64,000 nucleotides of DNA from Andreprevotia chitinilytica DSM 18519 (GTDB lineage: Bacteria; Pseudomonadota; Gammaproteobacteria; Burkholderiales; Chitinibacteraceae), in assembly GCF_000711875.1 (NCBI RefSeq), contig NZ_JONM01000001.1, forward strand, positions 537,934 to 601,933, written 5' to 3'. The notes beneath the pieces were generated by a model. That model was given only the letters and a program-made list of their open reading frames with translations, ran no database searches and was not told where the DNA came from. Of this stretch, positions 1 to 9,400 are shown piece after piece (positions within the stretch are counted from its first letter, which is position 1; each line of letters begins with the position of its first letter). Position numbers and translations under genes: made by a program.

Positions 1-47
1 ATCAGGCTTTACATCACGAGCCCCATTTCGAATAAGATTATTTACGA

Positions 48-458
48 ATGAGCGATTCAATGAACGAAGAGCAAACCTTCCCGGTTCAACCCCTTTATAT
101 TTTCAGGATTGTCTTGGGTTTGCTGGTGCTGGGCAGTCTGGTTGTGGCGGCTTATGCCTTGCCACTTTCCGATGCTTCACCATTGGCACGCTATTTACAG
201 ATCAGCGGCTTGGCCCTGCTTGCAGCGACCATCGTTCCTTCTGTCTGGTACGTATACAACTCGATGGATGAATTGCAGAAAATCCTGCACCAGAGTGCCT
301 GCGCATCCAGCTTATCGCTGATTGCAGCCATTTCCGCCATCGTCGGCATTCTGCAAGCGAATGAGCTGATTCCCGTATTCAATCAATTCTGGACCTTGGG
401 AACCATCATCGGGGTTTGGGGCGTCAACCTCATGCTGGTTGATAAACGCTACAAATAA
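48..458 (+). CDS. four-helix integral membrane protein (XRE-partner type)
   Basis: A 136-residue protein with four hydrophobic segments (about residues 20-40, 50-68, 85-104 and 113-130). A charged Met-Asp-Glu-Leu-Gln-Lys loop lies between segments 2 and 3, and it ends in a basic tail. This layout resembles the small membrane proteins encoded beside short XRE-type regulators; such a regulator lies 1.1 kb downstream, past the SDR gene. No catalytic motif is visible, so the function is unknown. The start is uncertain: ATG 48 and ATG 60 both lack a clear Shine-Dalgarno sequence. It ends 25 bp before the SDR start and is probably co-transcribed with it. Confidence 0.7.
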   Translation: MSDSMNEEQTFPVQPLYIFRIVLGLLVLGSLVVAAYALPLSDASPLARYLQISGLALLAATIVPSVWYVYNSMDELQKILHQSACASSLSLIAAISAIVGILQANELIPVFNQFWTLGTIIGVWGVNLMLVDKRYK

Positions 459-483
459 GCGGCTTTTACGGAGAGAAATGATC

Positions 484-1539
484 ATGTCCGAACTCGGCAA
501 TCCTATTCTGGTCACTGGTGCAGCAGGTTATCTGGCTTCATGGGTCGTGGATCAACTGCTGCGCGAAGGCCATACCGTGCATGCCACGGTCCGCCATCTG
601 AATGACTCGCAAAAAATTCAGCATTTGCAAAAGCTGGTCCAGGACTTTCCGGGGAAGTTGTCGCTATACGAAGCGGACCTGTTGAAAGAAGGCAGTTTTG
701 ACCGCGCGATGGCCGGCTGTTCGGTCGTGATTCATACTGCTTCGCCGTATTTCCTGGAAAAGCCGAAGAACGTCGACAAAGAACTCATACAACCGGCATT
801 GCACGGCACGCTCAATGTATTAGCATCGGTCAATAAAACAGAATCGGTCAAGCGGGTCGTACTCACCAGCAGCATTGCCGCGCTCTATAACGATGCTTGC
901 GATGTCACCGCGGCAGCCGCACACACCGTGCAGGAGCATGACGTCAACCCGAATCAAGACGTCAATCACAATCCGTATGCGTACTCCAAGACCATTGCCG
1001 AACGGGCCGCTTGGGATGAACAGAAAAAGCAATCGCGCTGGGACTTGGTCTCCCTCCATCCGGGCGCCATGTTCGGCCCGTCCTTATCCCGGCGCGTGGA
1101 TGCCACCAGTGTGGGCATGATCATCCAGTTCCTGAATGGCTCCTTCCGCACCGGCGTACCCAAGTTATGGCTGGGCGTGGTCGACGTGCGCGATGTCGCT
1201 GCCGCGCATGTCAAGGCCGCCAGCCAGCCCGCTGCGAATAACCGCTATATCGTTGTCGGCAATAGCCTCAGCCTGCTCGAAATCAGTAAACTGATGCGTG
1301 TGGATGAATTTGGCATCAAGAACAAATTGCCGAAAGGCGAAACATCCAAATCGCTGATCTGGTTGATTGGCCCCTTGGTCGGCATGCGGCGGCGCTACGT
1401 GGCGCGTAATGTCGATTATCCGGTGCGATTCAATAACAGCCGCAGCAAAGCCGAATTGGGTGTGGAATATCGCGGCGCCGCAGATACATTCAACGACCAT
1501 ATCCGGCAAATCGTCGCCGATGGATTGTTGCAAGCCTAG
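484..1539 (+). CDS. extended SDR, dihydroflavonol/cinnamoyl-CoA reductase-like NAD(P)-dependent reductase
   Basis: A 351-residue Rossmann protein. The nucleotide-binding motif TGAAGYLA is at residues 11-18 and the catalytic YxxxK at Y165-K169 (within NPYAYSK). Length and motifs fit the DFR/CCR-like extended short-chain dehydrogenases, which reduce carbonyls on small or CoA-bound substrates using NADPH. Start ATG 484 is preferred over ATG 478 because the GGAGAG at 470-475 is correctly spaced only for 484. It sits between a small membrane protein and an XRE regulator, ahead of the PKS locus. A tailoring role, for example reducing a butenolide or a keto group, is possible but not shown by the sequence. 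Confidence 0.85.
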   Translation: MSELGNPILVTGAAGYLASWVVDQLLREGHTVHATVRHLNDSQKIQHLQKLVQDFPGKLSLYEADLLKEGSFDRAMAGCSVVIHTASPYFLEKPKNVDKELIQPALHGTLNVLASVNKTESVKRVVLTSSIAALYNDACDVTAAAAHTVQEHDVNPNQDVNHNPYAYSKTIAERAAWDEQKKQSRWDLVSLHPGAMFGPSLSRRVDATSVGMIIQFLNGSFRTGVPKLWLGVVDVRDVAAAHVKAASQPAANNRYIVVGNSLSLLEISKLMRVDEFGIKNKLPKGETSKSLIWLIGPLVGMRRRYVARNVDYPVRFNNSRSKAELGVEYRGAADTFNDHIRQIVADGLLQA

Positions 1540-1598
1540 GAGCTGCTTGAATGCGATACTGATGCGCCTGGACAGCAAAAATGTTGTTGAGGGAACCC

Positions 1599-1787
1599 AT
1601 GAAAAACAAGATGAAAATCCTCAGGCAGGAGCGAGGATTGACTCAACAACAATTGGCCGAAGCATTGGCAGTCAGCCGTCAAACCATCAACTCGATCGAA
1701 ACTGAAAAATATGATCCGAGTCTGGTACTGGCGTTCAGTATCGCAAAATTCTTCTCGATTTGTGTCGAAGAGGTATTCGAGCCATAA
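1599..1787 (+). CDS. XRE-family helix-turn-helix regulator (short)
   Basis: A 62-residue single-domain HTH_3 protein. The helix-turn-helix runs from about residue 15 to 37 (LTQQQLAEALAVSRQTINSIE) and it ends in the VEEVF segment typical of this short subgroup. Start ATG 1599 follows GAGGGA at 1589-1594; the upstream ATG 1581 has no such site. Members often act as autoregulators of a neighbouring membrane-protein gene, which here would be the protein at 48-458. The target is not visible in the sequence. Confidence 0.85.
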   Translation: MKNKMKILRQERGLTQQQLAEALAVSRQTINSIETEKYDPSLVLAFSIAKFFSICVEEVFEP

Positions 1788-1891
1788 CGCTGTCCTTGTG
1801 ACCAGGCCAACAGGCTGGCACAACGGATATGGCGTGACGTACCCTGCGAATATCGATGCGCTTTTAGATTCAACTTTTAAAGCACAGACGA

Positions 1892-2602
1892 ATGTACTGC
1901 CTAATCATTGATGATCATCCGGTTGCATTGCTGGGTTATACCGCCATTGTGCAGAATTGTTTTCCGCATTGGAAAATCCTGACGGCGCCTACCTTGCAAG
2001 TAGCCCGGAAATACATGCAAAGCGGCGACGGCAATTCGATCGGGCTGATCCTGATTGGCCTATCGCGGCTGGTCGTGCATGAGTATGAGCTGCTGGCCAG
2101 TTTCCTGCATATGGCCTCGATCCGATCCATTCCCAATATCGTCATGGACGGATTGGGCGCTGGCGAAGCGCTCGCCATCTGCAAGCAGGGCGGGGCGCAT
2201 GGTTATCTGCTCAAGAACGAAAGTGTCGACACCATCAAGCATGCCATTCGCGTCGTCGCTGCCGGCGGGAAATATCTTTCCCCGGCCGAAATCGAACTGG
2301 ATATGGTCAATACGAATGACGCACTCCGGCTGACCGACCGGCAAAAAGACATCATCGACCTGGTGCTGGTCGGCTATTCCAACAAGAAGATTGCCGATGC
2401 GCTCAACTTGAGCAATGGCACGGTCAAAAACTACATGTTCGACATCATGCGCTTGATGGGCGTGAGCTCACGGCTGGAACTCGCCATCAAGGTAAAAGAA
2501 AGCGGCTATCGGCCTCGCAGCGGCCTCACGCCGACCATGCGTGGCGCGAAGCAAGACATGCCGCAGCAGGGGATGGGCCCGTTCCCCATCAGCAGTCATT
2601 GA
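1892..2602 (+). CDS. NarL/LuxR-type regulator with degenerate receiver domain
   Basis: A 236-residue protein with a receiver-like N domain (1-125) and a C-terminal LuxR HTH (about 145-205; LTDRQKDIIDLVLVGYSNKKIADALNLS region). The acidic pair D7-D8 and the switch lysine (in YLLKNES) are kept. The phospho-acceptor aspartate expected near residue 56 is glycine (LILIGLSRL), and the conserved Ser/Thr is replaced in NIVMDG. It is therefore probably not phosphorylated by a sensor kinase and may be constitutive or sense something else. A Pro/Gly/Met-rich tail follows the HTH. Its 3' end overlaps the convergent PPTase gene by 14 bp. It is a plausible regulator of the PKS operon 1.7 kb downstream (inference). 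Confidence 0.85.
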   Translation: MYCLIIDDHPVALLGYTAIVQNCFPHWKILTAPTLQVARKYMQSGDGNSIGLILIGLSRLVVHEYELLASFLHMASIRSIPNIVMDGLGAGEALAICKQGGAHGYLLKNESVDTIKHAIRVVAAGGKYLSPAEIELDMVNTNDALRLTDRQKDIIDLVLVGYSNKKIADALNLSNGTVKNYMFDIMRLMGVSSRLELAIKVKESGYRPRSGLTPTMRGAKQDMPQQGMGPFPISSH

Positions 2603-3383
2603 TCAGCCATTGAGTCGATAGGGGAAGCGTATTGAACGCGCCTTGCTCCCGCTCCTTGGTCAGCATCAACAGCTTGCATGCAGTCTCTTGGCCCGGCGCG
2701 CAGAACGATAAATAAGCCCCCGAAGCCAGGCGAAGATGGCTCAATGCCCACGTGTGCGCATCAGCATCGATATAGCGATAGCGCTGATTGGCACCTTCCT
2801 GCAGCAATACATCAGTAAATGGCAATGACAGACCCAGGCCCAAGGCTTTGGTCGCGGCCTCTTTCAACGTCCAATAGCGATAGAGCGCCTCAACACTCAC
2901 CGGCTTACCCTGCATGGCGGCGATTTCCCCGGCATGAAAGGTGAAATCCGCCAGCCCCGCCAGATCCACGCCTTGCCGGGGCACCTCAATATCGACACCC
3001 ACCTCGTGCCGCGTACTGATCATCACCGCCGCATAGCCGTCGGCATGCGAAATATTGAAATGAATGCCGCAGCCAGTGTCGGCCAGATGCGGCTTGCCAT
3101 AGCTGTTTTGGGCGTAACGAAGGGCAGGGGCCGGCACGCCGGTATAGCGGGAAAGGATGGCGCCCTTTAACCAGTGCGTGGCGATGTATTGCTGCCGGGC
3201 TGGCGCGGGGATAAACCGGCCGGCGCGGGCTTTTTCATCTGGCGTGAGCAGATCCAGCATCGCTTCGCTGAAATACTCAGCGATCGGCATGACGAAAAGG
3301 TGATCTTGCCAAACCATCTCTTCGATGGGTGGTAGCGCCAATGTGAATTGCATTTCACCTGTTCTTTGCTGTTGAGTTGCCAT
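2589..3383 (-). CDS. Sfp-type 4'-phosphopantetheinyl transferase
   Basis: A 264-residue protein that would transfer phosphopantetheine from CoA to the carrier-protein serines of the adjacent assembly line. The Sfp-family motifs are all visible: NSYGKPHL, FNISHADGY, GVDIE (Mg-binding acidic pair) and WTLKEAATKALGLGL. The five carrier domains in the operon (S639 of the FAAL, S1361 of PKS1, S1741 and S3097 of PKS2, S794 of PKS3) are its expected substrates. The start is ambiguous: ATG 3383 has no clear ribosome site, and an internal ATG at 3353 has AGGTG only 2 nt away. It converges with and overlaps the NarL-type gene. Confidence 0.93.
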   Translation of the reverse strand: MATQQQRTGEMQFTLALPPIEEMVWQDHLFVMPIAEYFSEAMLDLLTPDEKARAGRFIPAPARQQYIATHWLKGAILSRYTGVPAPALRYAQNSYGKPHLADTGCGIHFNISHADGYAAVMISTRHEVGVDIEVPRQGVDLAGLADFTFHAGEIAAMQGKPVSVEALYRYWTLKEAATKALGLGLSLPFTDVLLQEGANQRYRYIDADAHTWALSHLRLASGAYLSFCAPGQETACKLLMLTKEREQGAFNTLPLSTQWLINDC

Positions 3384-4177
3384 CAGTCATTGCAGATCTG
3401 ATTAAGCAGCAGGGCAAAATTGACCCTGGGCCGGTATTTCAGCCACTTTGGCCCGCCATATCTGTATCGGTTTGTACATGCCTTGCAAAAGGCATGGTCC
3501 GGCACATGACGTGTCATCTACGTCGAATTTCACGCATCACAACCGATTTGTCGCGAAATTACTACACGCAAATACAATATTGAATCCAATCAATAATCCT
3601 TACGGTTTTTTGGATGGTTTGCATTCATTTTATATGTGTGCTTATTTCTATTTTTTGTAATTTCCACAAGCTGACAACATGTGGTTTTTCTAATGCAAAT
3701 TGAAGCTGATTACGTCAATTTGTACTAACTGAAAGTACATCACCATTCCCTTTTCAATAATCCTGTATTTATCGGGGTCGCCAAGTGTTCATCCAAGTCA
3801 TGATTGTGATGAAACCTCATTTTCATGTGCAAAATCGCAGGCACTTCCCTCGCCACCTCCCGAATAAACTGTAAACAAAATAAAAATATGCGCATACATC
3901 ATTGCTTGTTCTTACAGAGCGGGTGATTCGCCGTCTCCATATGATGAAATGATGATGTTTTACTGGCCATTGGTTAGGTGTCTTTTTTCATCTGGACGTG
4001 ACTTTTCGCGGAACGCATGATTCCGCACAAATTTTGATTTCAACCTTTGTAATGAACAATTAATTTAAAGACCGCACACGCCATCGCATTTACTTAATAT
4101 TCAGTTGCGCTTAATGCTGAGCATGTCCGGTATAAAGCAAGCTGGATTATTGGATTCGCCATGCTGAATGAGCGCTG

Positions 4178-4221
4178 ATTGCGGCCGCCTGAGGGTGTGG
4201 CCGCAATGCGTTTCTTTATTT
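4178..4221 (+). terminator. leader hairpin with T-rich tail (possible attenuator)
   Basis: A perfect 9-bp inverted repeat ATTGCGGCC (4178-4186) / GGCCGCAAT (4199-4207) with a 12-nt loop. It can be extended by CGC/GCG across a 2-nt bulge. A T-rich tract TTTCTTTATTT (4211-4221) follows. It has the form of an intrinsic terminator on the + strand, but no + strand gene precedes it. It lies 84 bp before the FAAL start, which suggests attenuation of the biosynthetic operon. Confidence 0.6.
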
Positions 4222-4233
4222 AAAGAATGACTG

Positions 4234-4255
4234 GCCCGCGTTGCGAGATGCGGGC
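4234..4255 (+). promoter_or_regulatory. second leader hairpin
   Basis: GCCCGC (4234-4239) pairs with GCGGGC (4250-4255) around a 10-nt loop. It lies 27 bp downstream of the first hairpin and 28 bp before the GAGGTGA ribosome site at 4283-4289. It could compete with the first hairpin or shield the translation start; no function is proven. Confidence 0.4.
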
Positions 4256-4290
4256 TGAAATACACCTGCCATTTAATTGCTTGAGGTGAC

Positions 4291-6456
4291 ATGATGTTCG
4301 ATCAAGACCGGCTCAGACGCATTCCCGATCATATTGCAGCAACCAGCCTGAAAGAAGTTATAGAACAACGCGCCGTATTGCACCCGGAAAGAACGGCAAT
4401 TAATTTCCTGCACGACGGTGAACTTGATCTGCAAGAGTCGCTTAGCTACGCCGAGCTGGATATGAGTGCCCGCGCCATTCTGCGCGAGCTAAGAAACTGC
4501 AGCCGCAAAGGTGAGCGGGTTGTGCTGCTATTCCCTGCCGGCAACCTGTTCCTGCAATCGTTCGTGGCTTGCCTGTATGGCGGCATTGTGGCGGTACCGG
4601 TGGCATTCCCCGGCCGGCGAGAACTGGATTGGGAACGCGTTTTCGGCATCGTGAATGATTGCGGCGCAACGGCGATCTTGAGCTTTGGCGAACACCTTAA
4701 AAAAGTGGAAAGCCATTTCAGCCGCAACTTCAGCCAGTGGCGCGGCGCGTTCATCGATGTCGCCGCAGTGCCATTGCTGAACGGCTTTCGTGTAACCACC
4801 ACGGACATCCATGGCGATGATCTGGCCTTTCTGCAATACACATCCGGCTCTACTGGCGCCCCCAAGGGCGTGATGGTGAGTCATGCCAACCTGCTCCATA
4901 ACCAGCGCGTTTTGCAGACCGGCTTCAAGAATGACGGCGATACCCGTTATGTGTCGTGGTTGCCTCTATTCCACGATATGGGACTGATTGGCTGCGCATT
5001 GCAATCGTTCTACCTGGGCGTTGGCTTCAATTACATGGCCCCGGCGGCGTTCCTGCAACGCCCGCTACGCTGGATCAACGCCATCAGCCATTTCCGCGCC
5101 ACCACCAGCGGCGCGCCGAATTTCGCCTATGCGCTTTGCGCCGCCCGCTACAACAGCCAGGAATGCCAGCACATCGACTTGAGTTCATGGCAATGCGCCT
5201 TCAATGGCGCCGAGCCCGTGCGCCCCGGCACGCTGACGCATTTTCAGGAAACCTATGCCCGGCACGGTCTGGCCCAGACGGCGCAATTCCCGTGCTATGG
5301 CCTGGCGGAAGGCGTGCTGATGGTGTCCGGCGCTACCGCGTTTGCGCCGGCCAAGCTGCTGCGCATCCAGCACACTGATTATCTGAATGGCGTGATCACA
5401 CCGGCCGCCGATACGGCCGCAGAAGATGAAACCAGCACGCTGGTTGGCGTGGGGCCGGCGGTGGGCAATCAGGAATTGATCATCGTCAATCCGCAGACCG
5501 GCATTCGCACCACGGCTGGCGCCATTGGGGAAGTCTGGCTGAGCGGGCCTAGCGTGGCGTGCGGTTATTGGCAAAAGCCCAATGAAACGCGCGAGACCTT
5601 TCAGGCCCGACCTGACGGTGCGACTGATGGCAAAACCTATTTGCGCACCGGGGATTCCGGTTATCTGGATCAGGATGGCGAGCTCTATATTACCGGCCGC
5701 ATCAAAGACACCATCATCATCAACGGCAAGAACTATTTCCCGCAGGATCTGGAACTGGTGGTTGAAACCGCCGATGAGTCATTAAAGCCGGGCGGTGGGG
5801 CGATTTTCAGTATTGAGCACGATGGTCAGGAACGAATCGTGGTGCTGCAGGAAGTGCACCGCACTCACCAAAAAGAGCTGGATGCTACCGCCGTCATCAA
5901 GACCATCCGCCAACGGGTTGCCAGTGAATTCGAGCTGAATGTGTTTGATGTCTGCTTGCTCAAGCCGACTACCTTGCTCAAGACCACCAGCGGCAAAGTC
6001 CAGCGCCAGCAAAACAAGAAAGCGTATCTCGCCAATGCACTCAGCTTGCTTGGCCGCCATCGCCCGGAGCAACCCCAAATCACGCAAGCGGTGATTCACT
6101 CCGGCGATCAAATCTTTCAGATCGTGCAGCAATGGTTGAAAGCGCAACCAGCCGCCACGGGCGATATCAGCGCATCTGATCTCTTTATTGATGCCGGTTT
6201 GACTTCGGTGGATGCCGTGGCATTGGCAGAACACTTATCGACCCAATTCGGCCAACGCGTAGAAGCCACGCTGGTGTGGGAATTCCCGGAAATCGGCGGA
6301 TTTTGCCAAGCCCTGGCTGCGTTATTGAGTGCGGATGGCAATGCGCAATCGGCTGCAACTGTGTCAGCCGCCACGTCAGCTGATGGCGCCAAAGTCGATG
6401 TTTATGCAATGGATGACCAGGCATTTCAATCTCTCTTAGAGAAAGAAATATCCTGA
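4291..6456 (+). CDS. fatty acyl-AMP ligase with C-terminal ACP (assembly-line starter)
   Basis: A 721-residue loading protein. Residues 20-590 are a FAAL-type adenylating domain: P-loop YTSGSTGAPKGVM (from 183), LPLFHDMGLIG, PNFAYALC, NGAEPVRPGTL, CYGLAEG, YLRTGDSGYL and GRIKDTIIINGKNYFPQD. FAALs activate a free fatty acid as acyl-adenylate and load it onto a carrier protein instead of CoA. Residues 605-690 are an in-cis ACP with S639 in GLTSVDA. It thus primes the line with a fatty acid. Start ATG 4291, or ATG 4294 which is better spaced from GAGGTGA. It is the first gene of the nine-gene operon; 36 bp separate it from PKS1. Confidence 0.93.
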   Translation: MMFDQDRLRRIPDHIAATSLKEVIEQRAVLHPERTAINFLHDGELDLQESLSYAELDMSARAILRELRNCSRKGERVVLLFPAGNLFLQSFVACLYGGIVAVPVAFPGRRELDWERVFGIVNDCGATAILSFGEHLKKVESHFSRNFSQWRGAFIDVAAVPLLNGFRVTTTDIHGDDLAFLQYTSGSTGAPKGVMVSHANLLHNQRVLQTGFKNDGDTRYVSWLPLFHDMGLIGCALQSFYLGVGFNYMAPAAFLQRPLRWINAISHFRATTSGAPNFAYALCAARYNSQECQHIDLSSWQCAFNGAEPVRPGTLTHFQETYARHGLAQTAQFPCYGLAEGVLMVSGATAFAPAKLLRIQHTDYLNGVITPAADTAAEDETSTLVGVGPAVGNQELIIVNPQTGIRTTAGAIGEVWLSGPSVACGYWQKPNETRETFQARPDGATDGKTYLRTGDSGYLDQDGELYITGRIKDTIIINGKNYFPQDLELVVETADESLKPGGGAIFSIEHDGQERIVVLQEVHRTHQKELDATAVIKTIRQRVASEFELNVFDVCLLKPTTLLKTTSGKVQRQQNKKAYLANALSLLGRHRPEQPQITQAVIHSGDQIFQIVQQWLKAQPAATGDISASDLFIDAGLTSVDAVALAEHLSTQFGQRVEATLVWEFPEIGGFCQALAALLSADGNAQSAATVSAATSADGAKVDVYAMDDQAFQSLLEKEIS

Positions 6457-6492
6457 CAGACGGATAGAAGAATTGGATAGAAGGATTGTGCT

Positions 6493-9400
6493 GTGACCAA
6501 TGTGCCGCCGAACCCGAATGACATGCTCAAGGCGCTGTATTCCAAGCTGCAGGATGCCCGCGCTGAAAATGAATTGCTGAAGCAAGGCATGTATGAAGAG
6601 CCGATTGCCATTATCGGCATTGGCTGCCGCTTTGCTGGCGGCGTCAAATCATTGCAGGAATTCGGCAGCAGATTGGCCGGCGTCGCCGATTGGGTCACCC
6701 AGGCACCGGATGAAAGAGCCTCTTTTCAGGCGGATGTCGAGCCGCACTGGAATAGCAGCCTTGTCGATCATGTCGATCAATTCGATGCCGACTTCTTCGG
6801 CTTATCGCCCAGCGAAGCCGCAGAGGTCGATCCGCAACAACGGTTATTGCTGGAAGTGGCCTATCACGCACTGGAAGATGCTCGTTACCCCGCCGGGGAA
6901 TTGAAAGGGCGGGATGTCGGCGTATTCGTTGGCATGAGCAGCGACGATTACCAGCGCTTCACCATCGCATCGGGCCGGGAAAACAGCATCAATCCGTATA
7001 ACACGCTGGGCACGGCGCGCAGCGTGGCGGCGGGGCGGATTGCCTATTTCTTTGATTTCACCGGGCCGGCATTGCAGGTGGATACCGCGTGCTCCTCCTC
7101 GCTGATGGCCATCCATCTGGCGTGCCAGAGCCTGCGCTTGAATGAAGCCAGCATGGCTTTGGCGGGCGGCGTCAATTTGATGCTCACTGCCGATACCTAT
7201 ACCACGCGCGATGCCCTGGGGGCTTTATCGCCCACCGGCAAATGCCATACCTTTTCCGATCAGGCCGACGGTTATGCCCGTGGTGAGGGCTGCGGTCTGG
7301 TGGTGCTGAAGCGGCTATCGCAGGCGCAAGCGGATGGCGATGCGATCCATGCGGTCATTTATGCCTCCACCGCCAATCACGATGGGCGCAGCAACGGGCT
7401 GACAGCGCCGAATGGCGAAGCGCAACGGCGGCTGTTGCTCAATGCACTGCGCAAAGCCCGCTTGCAGGCCGATGAGCTGGATTACGCCGAAACCCACGGC
7501 ACCGGCACGCGGCTGGGTGATCCGATCGAGGTGCATGCCATTGGTGAGGTGCTGGCCCGCTCGCGGACAACCCCACTCTGGCTCGGCTCGCTGAAAAACC
7601 AGCTGGGCCATCTGGAAGCGGCTGCCGGCGTGGCGTCTGTAATCAAGACCGTGGCCTTGCTGGCGGGTGAAAAGCTGTTGCCCGGCCCGGCCATCGAGCG
7701 CCTGAATCCGCTGATCAATTGGGATAAATATCGCGTCCGCGTGGTGGATGAAGTGGTCGCATGGCCACGCATCCAGGGCAAGCCCAGATATGCCGCCATC
7801 AATGCATTCGGGCTCAGTGGCACCAACGTCAATCTGATCGTGGGCGATGCGCCGGCTCGCGCAGAACGCAGCGATCCAGCCCTGCCGGTTTCGGCCATTC
7901 CGGTGCTGTGCGTGTCCGGCAAAAGCCGCGCCTCGTATCTGAAAAACCTGCATGCCATCGGGCAGGCGATCCGCAATCGCGACGATCTGTCTGCGTTGTT
8001 GGCGAGCAGCTGCCTGCACAAAGAGCACTTCAGTTATCGCCAGCTGTTCCATGTTGCTGACGTGGCCAATGGTAAAGATGAATTGCTGCAGGCCATTGAA
8101 GCGGCCAAAAACGGCAGCATCGCGCCGGCAACGCGTGGCAAGTTGGCGTTTGGATTTGCGGCGCGGATTGCGCGGGCTGGTGAGGTATTCAATTGGGCCT
8201 ACCACCATATCGCCCCATTCCGGCAAGTGGTTGAAGCATGCCGCGATGTGCTGCCGGAAAGCGTGAACAACAGCCTGTGGCAAGGGAATACGCTGCAAGA
8301 CAAAAGCAGCCATGCCATTGCCAACCTGATCCTCGAATACTGCCTGGCCAAGACATGGGCCGCGCTTGGCATCCAGCCGCAACTGTTGGTGTGCACCGGC
8401 AAAGGCATCCTGGCAGCCGCTGCATTTGCCGATGTTTTGCCGCTCGCCGCTGCCTTGGATATGGCCGTGTTATCCAGCGATGCGCAGATCAACGATGCCC
8501 ATCTGGAAACTCTGATCGCAGGCAAATCGCCGATCCCGTTCGCCATCGAAGACGATGCAGAGAACGAGCAAGGCTTCACCACCGTTGCGCAATTGAGCGT
8601 GGCGCAAATCGTGCGGCTGTCGATGCAGCCTGCGGGCGATTGCGCTCTTGATGCCGCAGTGGCGGATCATCTGTTCTGGCTGGGCGGGGAGGGCAGTGCC
8701 GGCGAATCCATTCGTGCCGACCAAAGAACCGTTTTTGCACTGGCTGGCGTGGCCGAAGCGGACATTGCCAACTACGCTTTCATCGCTGGCCTTGGCCGTC
8801 TCTACGAGCTGGGTGCGCAGATCGACTTTGCAAAACTCCATGCCGTGCCACGGGCCGCAATCAAACAGCCTTTGCCCGGCTATCAGTTCGATACCCGCGC
8901 ATTGTGGACGCACGTCGGCAAAGTCGATCAGGCCAACCTTACCTCGGCCGATTCCGCCCAAACAGCCAGTTATTTGTATCAGGCCGAGTGGGCAGACCAT
9001 ATCCCATCTGCCAATGAATCGACGCGCGGGCGCTTTGAAAACCTGTTGGTGATTCGCACCAACGCCACGCAGCAGACCAATGATGCGCTGTTTGCCAGCG
9101 CGGCCGAGCAGGTGGCGTATATCGATAGCGCTACGCCGGAGTCGATTGCGGCGGCGCTGCGTCGCCTTGGCGGGCCGGTCGATATCGTCGATTTGCGCTT
9201 CTTTACGCAAGCGCAGCTGGCTGACTTTGAATACACCGATTGCATGAATTGCCTGCAAGACGTCGTCGCCAGCGTGAATGCGCTGGCGCAACGTCCTCAA
9301 TCCCAATCCGTTCGCTACCACTTGATCGTCGCCGGCCAAACGGGCGGGCAGGGCGTGCTGCCATTGCGCTATGCGCCGATTGCCGGATTCATGCGTTCGG

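Larger units (their letters stand above)
3384..4290. promoter_or_regulatory. 907-bp AT-rich leader ahead of the PKS operon
   Basis: No supported gene; the short open frames here have no ribosome sites or recognisable products. The centre (about 3540-4080) is clearly more AT-rich than the flanks. The stretch must hold the promoters of the leftward PPTase gene and the rightward biosynthetic operon. I see no convincing sigma-70 promoter: a TTGTCG...TACAAT pair near 3550-3577 has a 19-nt spacer. The two hairpins listed separately lie in the last 115 bp. Confidence 0.6.

Noticed and set aside
3377-3660. Small frames in the AT-rich PKS leader
   Set aside because: No ribosome sites, biased composition and no resemblance to known leader peptides.
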